Shown here piece by piece: positions 1 through 6,831 of a DNA stretch of 34,844 bases. Below the pieces are notes generated by a model. That model searched no databases. It was not told where the DNA came from and saw only the letters and a program-made list of their open reading frames with translations. Both the position numbers and the translations under genes were made by a program. The stretch is from assembly GCA_950097245.1 (NCBI GenBank), contig CATNCS010000021.1:1-34844 (forward strand). The letters are read 5' to 3'. The number at the start of each line of letters is the position of its first letter. Within the stretch, counting starts at the first letter, position 1. Source of the DNA: an uncultured Oscillospiraceae bacterium (GTDB lineage Bacteria > Bacillota > Clostridia > Oscillospirales > Oscillospiraceae).

Positions 1-184
1 ACAGGGCGGCCTTCAGGCCGGTCCACACCTCCTCCAGGGGGTAGGTCCACACGCTGTTCTCGAAGCGGGAGGCCCAGGTGTAGTCCCCGGAGGAAATTGG
101 CTTGAAGGCGCTGTCGATGGTGACGGCCTTGATCCGGGTGGAGCCCAGCTCCAGGCCCAGGCAGGTCTTGTTTTGTGTTGGCAT
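1..184 (-). CDS. FGGY-family carbohydrate kinase, N-terminal fragment
   Basis: Reading leftward from the ATG at 184-182, the protein begins [20 protein letters not shown] and runs off the window edge, so only about 61 residues are visible. The [13 protein letters not shown] stretch (residues 9-21) is the phosphate-1 motif of the actin-fold FGGY sugar kinases (xylulokinase, ribulokinase and relatives), which phosphorylate an imported pentose or related sugar with ATP. The ribosome-binding site AAGGAGG lies just upstream. It follows a complete sugar ABC importer on the same strand, so it most likely phosphorylates the sugar that importer brings in. The exact substrate cannot be read from this fragment; L-ribulose/L-arabinose metabolism is plausible because the cluster's regulator looks like AraR. 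The family call is good, the substrate is open. Confidence 0.8.
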   Translation of the reverse strand, partial: MPTQNKTCLGLELGSTRIKAVTIDSAFKPISSGDYTWASRFENSVWTYPLEEVWTGLKAAL

Positions 185-225
185 AGCGCAAGCCTCCTTA
201 TTTGGTAACTTTCGTTGCATAGGGA

Positions 226-292
226 GTAGGGGCCGCCGCCTTCGGGGGCCCGTCCCTGTATCTGGCGGGACGCCCAGGGGGGCGTCCCCTAC
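226..292. repeat. GTAGGGG-type palindromic repeat overlapping a stop codon
   Basis: The stretch begins GTAGGGG (226-232) and ends CCCCTAC (286-292). Inside it a perfect 9-bp inverted repeat, GGGACGCCC (267-275) and GGGCGTCCC (280-288), can form a hairpin. The right end contains the TAG stop codon of the permease gene ending at 289. It belongs to the same family as the elements at 10921-11116 and 25534-25590. It may also act as a processing or weak termination structure between the permease and the kinase gene. Confidence 0.65.
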
Positions 293-1332
293 TTCTTCTT
301 CTCTTTCAGGAAGGCGAACACGCTCTGGAGCACGATGAAGAAGCACAGCAGGGCGGCGGTGAGGATGTTGGGCCAGGAGGAGGCCAGCTTGCCGTTGAAC
401 TGGACGATGGAGGCGATGGTGCCGTTGATGAGCACGCCAAAGAGGGTGCCGATCACGTTGCCCACGCCGCCGGTGAGCAGGGTGCCGCCGATGACGGCGG
501 AGGCGATGGCGTCCATCTCCATGCCGGTGGCCTGGCTGACGCTGGCCGCCTGGGTGTTCAGGCAGTAGCAGATGCCGCCGATGGAGCACAGGAAGGAGGA
601 CAGGACATAGGCCTTCAGCTTGGTCTTTTTCACGTTCAGGCCCATCATGGCCGCAGACTGCTCGCTGCCGCCCACGGCGTAGAGGGAGCGGCCGAATTTA
701 GTATACCGCAGCACCAGGAAAATGACAACCAGCACCAGCAGGGCGATAATCACGCCCACCCGGATATAGGGCATGATGAGCACGCCCTTGCGGTTGGGCA
801 CCCCGCCGAAGGGGAGGTTGAGCCGCCAGTTGGCCCAGCCGTAGAAGGCGGCGTTGGTCTCCTTGGTGATGGACAGCTGGGCGGTGGAGATGACCGCCGT
901 CATGCCCCGGGCAAAGAACATGCCCGCCATGGACACGATGAAGGGCTGGATCTCCAGGTAGCCCACGCAGTAGCCCTGGACCAGGCCGAAGATCAGGCCC
1001 ACCACCAGGACGATGAGGCACATCACGGGGGCGCTCATATGCCACTCCCCCATGCCGTAGGCCAGCAGCATGCAGTCCAGGGCCACCAGGGACCCCACGG
1101 AGATGTCGATGCCGCCGGTGAGCATGACGCAGGTCATGCCGCAGGCCACGCAGATCAGGCCCGCGTTGCTGATGAGGATGTTCAGGAAGGTCTGGAGGTT
1201 GGTAAAGCCCTTGCCCCCGTAGACCAGGCAGCCCCCCGCGTAGAGGACAAAGAACAGAACAATGGTGATGAGCAGCAGCAGCGTGTTGCCGTTAATCTGC
1301 TTGCGCTTCTTTACAGCGTTTGCCGGTTTCAT
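289..1332 (-). CDS. yjfF: sugar ABC transporter permease, YjfF-like
   Basis: A 347-residue inner-membrane permease of the ribose/galactofuranose (BPD_transp_2) family. It has about eight to ten hydrophobic segments and the family motif GGIDISVGS at residues 73-81. In E. coli, YjfF pairs with YtfT as the second permease of the galactofuranose importer, and the same four-gene order with two permeases is seen here. The start chosen is the ATG at 1332, which overlaps the upstream permease's TGA (ATGA, 1329-1332) and has GGAGG a few bases upstream. The frame stays open further upstream, but that stretch lies inside the neighbouring gene. The stop codon lies inside a dispersed repeat. The positively charged tail KEKKK ends the protein. 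Family confidence is high; the transported sugar is inferred only. Confidence 0.88.
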   Translation of the reverse strand: MKPANAVKKRKQINGNTLLLLITIVLFFVLYAGGCLVYGGKGFTNLQTFLNILISNAGLICVACGMTCVMLTGGIDISVGSLVALDCMLLAYGMGEWHMSAPVMCLIVLVVGLIFGLVQGYCVGYLEIQPFIVSMAGMFFARGMTAVISTAQLSITKETNAAFYGWANWRLNLPFGGVPNRKGVLIMPYIRVGVIIALLVLVVIFLVLRYTKFGRSLYAVGGSEQSAAMMGLNVKKTKLKAYVLSSFLCSIGGICYCLNTQAASVSQATGMEMDAIASAVIGGTLLTGGVGNVIGTLFGVLINGTIASIVQFNGKLASSWPNILTAALLCFFIVLQSVFAFLKEKKK

Positions 1333-2417
1333 GCGTGGGCCGCCTCCTTTCCGGTGGACCTGCTGGCCGCGTGCTTGCGCACCCAGGCCTTTACGGGCGG
1401 GGCCTGGATAACCACGATGACGATAACCACAACCGCCTTGAACACCGGGGCCACCGCGCTGGACACGCCCAGGTTGTACATGGTGGTGGTGATGGCCTGG
1501 ATGGTGTAGGCCCCGATGATGGAGCCGGCCAGGTTGAATTTGCCGCCGCCCAGGCTGTTGCCGCCAAGGGCCACGGCCAGGATGGCGTCCAGCTCCATGT
1601 TCAGGCCGATGTTGTTGGCGTCGGCGCTGGAGATGCGGGAGGAGTTGACAATGCCCGCGATGCCCGCGCACAGGCCGCACAGCAGGTAGCACATGAAGAT
1701 GATCCGCTTGGAGTTCAGGCCGGCGATGCGGCTGGCCTTCTTATTGATGCCCACCGACTGGATATACATGCCCATGGCGGTGTGCTTCAGCACCAGGGAC
1801 ACCACGACGATGCAGATGGCCGCGATGATGATGGGGGTGGGCATAAAGCCGATGTAGCCGCCGAAAACCTGGTACTGGGGCACCCGGACGTAGACAATCA
1901 GGTTGTTGCACAGCAGCAGGCCGATGGCCCGGGCCGCCGACCAGAGAATCAGGGTGGCCACCATGGGCTGGATGTTCAGATAGGCCACCAGGGCGCCGTT
2001 GAAGGCGCCGCAGACGCAGCCCATGACCAGGGCGCCGATGAGGCCCACGATGAGGGGCATGGCGAACTCGCTGGGGTCGTTAACGGCGGACACGCCGAAG
2101 CCGGCCCCCAGCATGCAGCAGAAGGAGGCGCACAGGGACATCACCGAGCCCACGGAGATGTCGGTGCCGGCGGAGGCGGACACCACCAGCGTCATGCCGA
2201 TGGCCAGGATGGCCACCTCGCTGCCCCGGTTCAGGATGGTGACCAGACGGCCGGAGAGCAGCTGCTCTCCTGAGGCGCTGGCCTGCATGGTGATCCGGAA
2301 GAAGTCATAGAAGGCGTTGCCCTGGGCGATGTCGTACACCACGTTGACGGCCAGCACCAGCACCACGCACACCAGGGGCAGGAACAGGGGGTTCTGGGTG
2401 AGTTTTTTCTTAGTCAT
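1329..2417 (-). CDS. ytfT: sugar ABC transporter permease, YtfT-like
   Basis: A 362-residue polytopic permease with the motif GTDISVGS at residues 84-91, the signature of ribose/galactofuranose-type ABC permeases. It should form a heterodimeric channel with the adjacent YjfF-like protein and be energised by the YtfR-like ATPase. ATG 2417 is preferred over the in-frame GTG at 2426 because the ribosome-binding site GGAGGT occupies 2425-2430, ideally placed for 2417 and overlapping the GTG. The gene overlaps the ATPase gene by 8 bp and the next permease by 4 bp, so the operon is translationally coupled. Nothing in the sequence looks broken. Confidence 0.88.
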   Translation of the reverse strand: MTKKKLTQNPLFLPLVCVVLVLAVNVVYDIAQGNAFYDFFRITMQASASGEQLLSGRLVTILNRGSEVAILAIGMTLVVSASAGTDISVGSVMSLCASFCCMLGAGFGVSAVNDPSEFAMPLIVGLIGALVMGCVCGAFNGALVAYLNIQPMVATLILWSAARAIGLLLCNNLIVYVRVPQYQVFGGYIGFMPTPIIIAAICIVVVSLVLKHTAMGMYIQSVGINKKASRIAGLNSKRIIFMCYLLCGLCAGIAGIVNSSRISSADANNIGLNMELDAILAVALGGNSLGGGKFNLAGSIIGAYTIQAITTTMYNLGVSSAVAPVFKAVVVIVIVVIQAPPVKAWVRKHAASRSTGKEAAHA

Positions 2418-3930
2418 TGTCCGCACCTCCCGCGATGGCGGCCATGACCCGCTCCTGGGTCAGCTCGCCGTCCAGCTCGCCCACCTTGGCCCCGTCCCGG
2501 AGGACGGCCATCCGGTTGCAGGTGCGGAGCATCTCCTCAATTTCCGAGGAAATAAACATGATGCTCTTGCCCTCCTGGGACAGCTGGATAATCAGCTTTT
2601 GAATCTCCGTCTTGGTTCCGATGTCGATGCCCCGGGTGGGTTCGTCCAGAATGAGGAAGTCGGGGTCGGTGGCCAGCCAGCGGGCCAGGATCGCCTTCTG
2701 CTGGTTGCCGCCGGACAGCTGTTTGATGGGGGTCTCCCGGGTGGCGGTTTTGATCTGGAGCAGGTCGATGTAGCGGTCGGCGATCTCCTCCTGTTTGGCC
2801 CGGGACAGCTGCTTGAACATGCCCCGCTTGGCCTGGAGGGCCAGGATGATGTTCTCCCGGACGGACAGGTCGCCGATGATGCCCTCCGCCTTCCGGTCGT
2901 CGGGGAGCAGGCCCATCCCCAGGTTCATGGCGTCCAGAGGCTGGTTGATCCTGGCCTCCTGACCGCCTACCTTCAGGGTGCCGGTGTGGGCCTTGTCCGC
3001 GCCGTAGATGGACCGGGCCAGCTCGCTGCGGCCCGAGCCCAGCAGGCCGGTGAGGCCGATCACCTCGCCCTTGTGGATGTCCAGGTCGAAGGGCTTGATG
3101 GTGCCCCTGTGGCTCAGGCCCCGGGCCTCGATCTGCATGGGGGCGTCGTGCCGGTCCTCAAAGCCCTCGGGCTTGATGGAGGCCAGGTCGTCGAAGTCCT
3201 TGCCCATCATGGCCGCCACCAGCTTCACCCGGGGCAGGTCGGCGATGGGGTACTCCCCTACCAGGGTGCCGTTGCGCAGGACGGTGATCCGGTCGCACAC
3301 GGCGTACACCTGCTCCAGGAAGTGGGTGACGAAGATGATGCCCACGCCCTCGCTCTTGAGCTGGTTCATCACCTTGAACAGCTTCTCCACCTCACTGTCG
3401 TCCAGGGAGGAGGTGGGCTCGTCCAGAATGAGCACCTTGCAGTCCATGTCGGAGGCCCGGGCGATAGCGATCATCTGCTGGATGGCCAGGGAGTAGTTCT
3501 CCAGGTTCTGGGTCACGTCCACCTTGATGTCCAGCCGCTTCACCAGCTCGTCCGCCTTTTTAATCATGGTCTTGCGGTCGATGGTGCGCAGGGGGGTCAT
3601 GGGCTCACGGCCGATGTACAGGTTCTCCGCCACGCTCAGGTTGGGACACAGGTTGACCTCCTGATACACGGTGGAGATGCCCACATTCTGGGCGTCCTGG
3701 GTGGAGTGGTTCTTTACGGCGCCCTCCACCCCGTCCACGTGAATCTCTCCGGCCTCAAAGTCGTTGATGCCGGTGAGACACTTGATCAGGGTGGACTTGC
3801 CCGCGCCGTTCTCCCCCATGAGGGCGTGGATCTCTCCCCTGCGCAGGGTGAAGTCCACGTTGTCCAGCGCCTTGACGCCGGGGAAGGTCATGGAGATGCC
3901 CCGCATCGTCAAAACGACATTGTTTTCCAT
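2410..3930 (-). CDS. ytfR: sugar ABC transporter ATPase with two nucleotide-binding domains, YtfR-like
   Basis: A 506-residue cytoplasmic ATPase made of two fused ABC domains, the usual size for the RbsA/YtfR class. Domain 1 has Walker A GENGAGKST (39-47), the Q-loop region VYQEVNLCPN and Walker B LILDEPTSSLD. Its signature is the degenerate YSLAIQQ, as in E. coli YtfR (FSVAMQQ). Domain 2 has a degenerate Walker A (GLLGSGRSE), a proper LSGGNQQK signature and FLILDEPTRGIDIG. This asymmetry, with one consensus and one degenerate half-site each, is normal for the class. The start at ATG 3930 follows AGGTGAGGTG. It is separated from the binding-protein gene by two very stable hairpins and overlaps the following permease gene. 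Confidence 0.93.
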   Translation of the reverse strand: MENNVVLTMRGISMTFPGVKALDNVDFTLRRGEIHALMGENGAGKSTLIKCLTGINDFEAGEIHVDGVEGAVKNHSTQDAQNVGISTVYQEVNLCPNLSVAENLYIGREPMTPLRTIDRKTMIKKADELVKRLDIKVDVTQNLENYSLAIQQMIAIARASDMDCKVLILDEPTSSLDDSEVEKLFKVMNQLKSEGVGIIFVTHFLEQVYAVCDRITVLRNGTLVGEYPIADLPRVKLVAAMMGKDFDDLASIKPEGFEDRHDAPMQIEARGLSHRGTIKPFDLDIHKGEVIGLTGLLGSGRSELARSIYGADKAHTGTLKVGGQEARINQPLDAMNLGMGLLPDDRKAEGIIGDLSVRENIILALQAKRGMFKQLSRAKQEEIADRYIDLLQIKTATRETPIKQLSGGNQQKAILARWLATDPDFLILDEPTRGIDIGTKTEIQKLIIQLSQEGKSIMFISSEIEEMLRTCNRMAVLRDGAKVGELDGELTQERVMAAIAGGADND

Positions 3931-3973
3931 CCTTTTTCACCTCACCTTTCTTTTTATTCCCCCATCATCCGCT

Positions 3974-4070
3974 CCCCGCCCCCGCCCCGGCGGGGGCGGG
4001 GATATGGGAGAGAATCGGGTGCTTTAAAATAACAGGGGAGGGCCCCGGGTAATTTCCGGGGGCCCTCCCC
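3974..4070 (-). promoter_or_regulatory. two strong GC hairpins between ytfQ and ytfR
   Basis: Two inverted repeats fill the gap between the binding-protein gene and the ATPase gene. The first in transcription order pairs 4056-4070 with 4035-4048 (14-bp stem with one bulged G); it is followed on the minus strand by a T/A-rich TGTTATTTTAAA. The second pairs 3989-4001 with 3974-3986, a perfect 13-bp C/G stem with almost no loop. Such structures between a binding protein and its transporter genes commonly cause partial termination or protect the 5' mRNA segment, giving excess binding protein. That role is inferred. Confidence 0.6.
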
Positions 4071-4094
4071 TCGATAACTGGGGTCAGGTGCTTC

Positions 4095-5186
4095 TTAGTA
4101 GGGACGGCCGTCCACGACCTCCTGGGTGGCGTGGATGACTTCCTGCTGCTCGCCGTTCACGGTGATGGAGGTCACGTTGTCCTCAGCGGCGAACCAGTGC
4201 TCGGAGACATACACTTCCTTCTCGGGGGTGCCGCCGGCCTGGAGGGTCTTGATGATCTCGTCCACAGTGGGGGCGGCCATGGGGTTGCACTCGAAGTTGG
4301 CGTTGATCTTGCCGTCGCACACCATCTGGACATAGGGCTTGTTGGCGTCGAAGGAGACCAGGATGACGTCGCCGCCCACACCGTAGGTGATACCGGCGTT
4401 GTCCATGGCGGTCATGGCGCCGGCGGCCTCGTTGTCGTTCTGGCAGATAACCACGTTGAACTGGCCCTTATAGCTCTGGCAGAAGGACTCCATAACCTCC
4501 TGGCCGCCGGCCTCGGTGAAGTCGCCGGACTGGGAGTCCAGAATGGTCCAGCCCTCGCGGTCGGCAATCTCCTTGAAGCCGTCGGTACGGCCGATGGTGG
4601 CGGAGGCGCCCACGGAGCCCTCAATGACCAGGGCGTTGATCTCGGCGATGCCCTTGTCGGCGGCAAAGGCCTTCAGCCACTCGCCGCAGGCCAGACCCTC
4701 GACCTTAAAGTCGGAGCCGACCCAGGCCACGTACTTGTCGGAGTCGTCCACGGTGCGGTCGATGATGATGACGGGGATGCCGGCCTCGTCGCACTCAGTC
4801 AGGACGGTGTCCCAGCCGGTGGCCACGATGGGGTCGATGATGATGTAGTCCATGCCCTGCTGGATGAAGCTGCGGACGGCCTCCAGCTGCTTGGCGGGGT
4901 CGTTGTCGCAGTCTACGAAGGACAGCTCATAGCCGTTGGCGGCGGAGAAGACGTCCTGAGCGGACTTGGTGGAGGCGGTGCGCCAGTCGGACTCGTGGCC
5001 CACCTGGGCGAAGCCCACCAGAACGGTGCCGTCGCCGTTGGGGTCGGCGGGGGTGCTGACGGCGGGATTGCTGCCGGCGGGCTGGCTGCCGCTGGTGCTG
5101 GGGGTGCTGGTGTTGCCGCCGCCGCCGCAGGCGACCAGGGACAGGGACATAGCCGCGGCCAGGGCAAGAGCAAAAATCTTCTTCAT
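4095..5186 (-). CDS. ytfQ: sugar-binding lipoprotein of ABC importer, YtfQ-like
   Basis: A 363-residue exported solute-binding protein. The first 20 residues are a lipoprotein signal peptide ending in LVAC (Cys20, lipid attachment), followed by a Ser/Pro/Gly-rich linker to about residue 50. The mature part is a Peripla_BP_4 fold. Stretches such as VGFAQVGHESDWR, DPIVATGWDTVL, EGSVGASATIGR and SQSGDFTEAGGQEVMES line up from memory with E. coli YtfQ, which binds furanose forms of galactose. It captures the sugar outside the membrane and hands it to the two permeases. Being the first gene of the operon, after a good promoter and before two hairpins, it is probably the most highly expressed. A pentose such as arabinofuranose is an alternative ligand, given the AraR-like regulator. 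Confidence 0.9.
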   Translation of the reverse strand: MKKIFALALAAAMSLSLVACGGGGNTSTPSTSGSQPAGSNPAVSTPADPNGDGTVLVGFAQVGHESDWRTASTKSAQDVFSAANGYELSFVDCDNDPAKQLEAVRSFIQQGMDYIIIDPIVATGWDTVLTECDEAGIPVIIIDRTVDDSDKYVAWVGSDFKVEGLACGEWLKAFAADKGIAEINALVIEGSVGASATIGRTDGFKEIADREGWTILDSQSGDFTEAGGQEVMESFCQSYKGQFNVVICQNDNEAAGAMTAMDNAGITYGVGGDVILVSFDANKPYVQMVCDGKINANFECNPMAAPTVDEIIKTLQAGGTPEKEVYVSEHWFAAEDNVTSITVNGEQQEVIHATQEVVDGRPY

Positions 5187-5230
5187 TTTACTTCCTCACT
5201 TTCTATTCGTTGCTGTTTCCCGGCAGGAGG

Positions 5231-5301
5231 GCCGGCACGTTTTTGCCGGGCCCTTACCGGAGCTGCATCCGCATTAAACCTCATTTGTTTCGGAAAGTCA
5301 A
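5231..5301 (-). promoter_or_regulatory. promoter and leader hairpin of the ytfQ operon
   Basis: On the minus strand, TTGACT (5301-5296) and TTTAAT (5278-5273) are separated by 17 bp. This is a near-consensus sigma-A promoter predicting a start near 5266. The transcribed leader holds a hairpin, CCGGCA (5232-5237) with TGCCGG (5244-5249), just upstream of the GAGGAAG ribosome-binding site for ytfQ. Confidence 0.65.
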
Positions 5302-5325
5302 TACAGTCTTGGGCTTCCCGCCCAA

Positions 5326-5607
5326 ATTCGTACCATTAAATAATACAAATTTTATTTATTTTCGCGAAAGAAAGATAAATTTTACAGGATTCCCCTTCTC
5401 CTCCCGGCAAAGAGTTTGTTTTTCTACGATATATCCGGCGCTTTTGTTCGTTTTTCTACGCCCCGCTCAGCTTCGGAGAGAGGCGCCCCGGTTGTGAACT
5501 TGCCTATGCGGCCCTGGAAACTTCAATTTTTTCCATGGGAGGTTTGAAAATCCCCGATCAAATGTCCCTTTTTATTTCGGAAAAACCAGACAAATTTTAG
5601 CCGGCTA
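5326..5607. promoter_or_regulatory. candidate operators in the ytfQ/araR-like divergent control region
   Basis: The 539-bp gap 5187-5725 is AT-rich and holds no gene. Besides the two promoters it contains several symmetric or repeated sites. These are: half-sites ATTCGTAC (5326-5333) and ATACAAAT (5343-5350), which recall the ATTTGTAC/GTACAAAT halves of AraR boxes but are spaced too far apart; the palindrome TTTCGCGAAA (5360-5369); an 11-bp direct repeat GTTTTTCTACG at 5418-5428 and 5450-5460, exactly 32 bp apart, with a shorter inverted copy GTAGAAA at 5611-5617; and the palindrome TAGCCGGCTA (5598-5607). Which one is the operator cannot be decided by eye. Confidence 0.4.
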
Positions 5608-5650
5608 TATGTAGAAAGTGTGAAATTCAATAAGATTGTCAACCACTTTA

Positions 5651-5681
5651 TTGCCCGTTTTGACATGATCTCTGCTATAAT
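5651..5681 (+). promoter_or_regulatory. promoter of the AraR-like regulator gene
   Basis: TATAAT at 5676-5681 is preceded by TGC (5673-5675), an extended -10 element. The nearest -35 is TTGCCC at 5651-5656 with a 19-bp spacer; the better-looking TTGACA at 5660-5665 is only 10 bp from the -10 and cannot serve. The ribosome-binding site GGAGGG (5708-5713) precedes the gene. Confidence 0.6.
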
Positions 5682-5725
5682 AGGGGGCGAATCAGGAATC
5701 TCTCAACGGAGGGTGGAATGACGGT

Positions 5726-6793
5726 ATGTCAATGAAATACAAATTTCTGGCCGACCTGCTGCGGGAGGACTTGGTCAAGGGCGCGGGCCGCGGCGGACAC
5801 AAGCTCCCCACTGAGGCGGAGCTCACCCGGCGCTACCACATGAGCCGGCAGACGGTGCGCCACGCCCTTCAGCTGCTGGCCGAGGAGGGGCTGGTCCAGA
5901 GCCGCCAGGGCAGCGGAACCTATACCACCAGCCGCATTCAGACCTTCTCCTCCCGGCAGATCGCGGTGGTCACCTCCTTTTTGGACGACTACATCTTCCC
6001 CACCGTCCTCCACGACGCCCAGAGCGTCTTTGCCCAGAAGGGCTACTCCACCCTGGTGTACGCCACCGAAAACCGGGTGGGCGCCGAGCGGGACATCCTG
6101 CTCCAGCTGCTGGAGCAAAACGTGGGCGGGATCCTGGTGGAGGGCTCTAAAACCGCCCTGCCCAGCCCCAACGCCGACCTGTACCGCCAGCTTCAGGACG
6201 CGGGCGTCCCCCTTCTCTTCCTCCACGGGGCCTACAGCGAGCTGAACGGCATCCCCTGCGTCCACGACGACAACTACGGCGGCGGCTACCTGCTGGCCCG
6301 CCACCTCATCGACCGGGGCCACAGGCATCTGGCCGGCATCTTTAAAAGCGACGACATCCAGGGGCCCCAGCGGTATCACGGCTGCATCTCCGCCATCCGG
6401 GACGCCGGCCTGCCCATCTCCGACCGGTGCTTCCGCTGGTACGACACCGAGGACCGGCTGGAGATGCTGGAAACGCGCCGGTTCGACCTGCTGCGCCGGT
6501 TTCTGATGGAGCGGCTGGAGCCGGCCACGGCGGTGATCTGCTACAACGACGAGATCGCCTTTCTCCTGATTCAGGAGCTGCTGGCACTGGGGCGGAAGGT
6601 GCCGGAGGACGTGGCGGTGGTCAGCTTTGACAACAGCTACTACAGCCAGATCAGCCCCATCCCCATCACCTCCCTGCGCCACCGGGAGCGGATGGGCCAG
6701 GTGGCGGCGGAGGAGATGATTCAAATTTTAAACGGCAGCCAGGGCCAGTCCCAGGCCCTGGGCTGGGAGCTGCTGGAGCGGAGCAGCAGCTAG
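5726..6793 (+). CDS. GntR/LacI hybrid transcriptional regulator, AraR-like
   Basis: A 355-residue cytoplasmic repressor. Residues about 4-70 form a GntR winged helix (KLPTEAELTRRYHMSRQTVR, then GLVQSRQGSGTYT). The remainder is a LacI/GalR-type periplasmic-binding fold for a sugar effector (for example VVTSFLDDYIFPTVL, GILVEGS, DDNYGGGYLLARHLIDRGHRH and VAVVSFDNS). This two-part architecture is that of AraR, the arabinose repressor of Firmicutes, which releases DNA on binding L-arabinose. It is transcribed away from the importer operon across a shared control region and is therefore the obvious local regulator. The start could also be the ATG six bases later (MKYK); the first ATG is kept. The stop codon forms part of the terminator stem. 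The ligand is inferred. Confidence 0.88.
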   Translation: MSMKYKFLADLLREDLVKGAGRGGHKLPTEAELTRRYHMSRQTVRHALQLLAEEGLVQSRQGSGTYTTSRIQTFSSRQIAVVTSFLDDYIFPTVLHDAQSVFAQKGYSTLVYATENRVGAERDILLQLLEQNVGGILVEGSKTALPSPNADLYRQLQDAGVPLLFLHGAYSELNGIPCVHDDNYGGGYLLARHLIDRGHRHLAGIFKSDDIQGPQRYHGCISAIRDAGLPISDRCFRWYDTEDRLEMLETRRFDLLRRFLMERLEPATAVICYNDEIAFLLIQELLALGRKVPEDVAVVSFDNSYYSQISPIPITSLRHRERMGQVAAEEMIQILNGSQGQSQALGWELLERSSS

Positions 6794-6829
6794 AACAATC
6801 CCCCGGCCTGCGGGCCGGGGGATTGTTCT
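6792..6829. terminator. bidirectional terminator between convergent genes
   Basis: A perfect 17-bp stem pairs 6792-6808 with 6813-6829 around a TGCG loop. It begins inside the regulator's TAG stop and ends 2 bp before the stop codon of the convergent SLH gene. The T-run is short on both sides, but the length and position make it a convincing shared terminator. Confidence 0.75.
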
Positions 6830-6831
6830 GT

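Noticed and set aside
5660-5665. TTGACA as -35 of the AraR-like gene
   Set aside because: It is only 10 bp from the TATAAT and so cannot pair with it in a sigma-A promoter.
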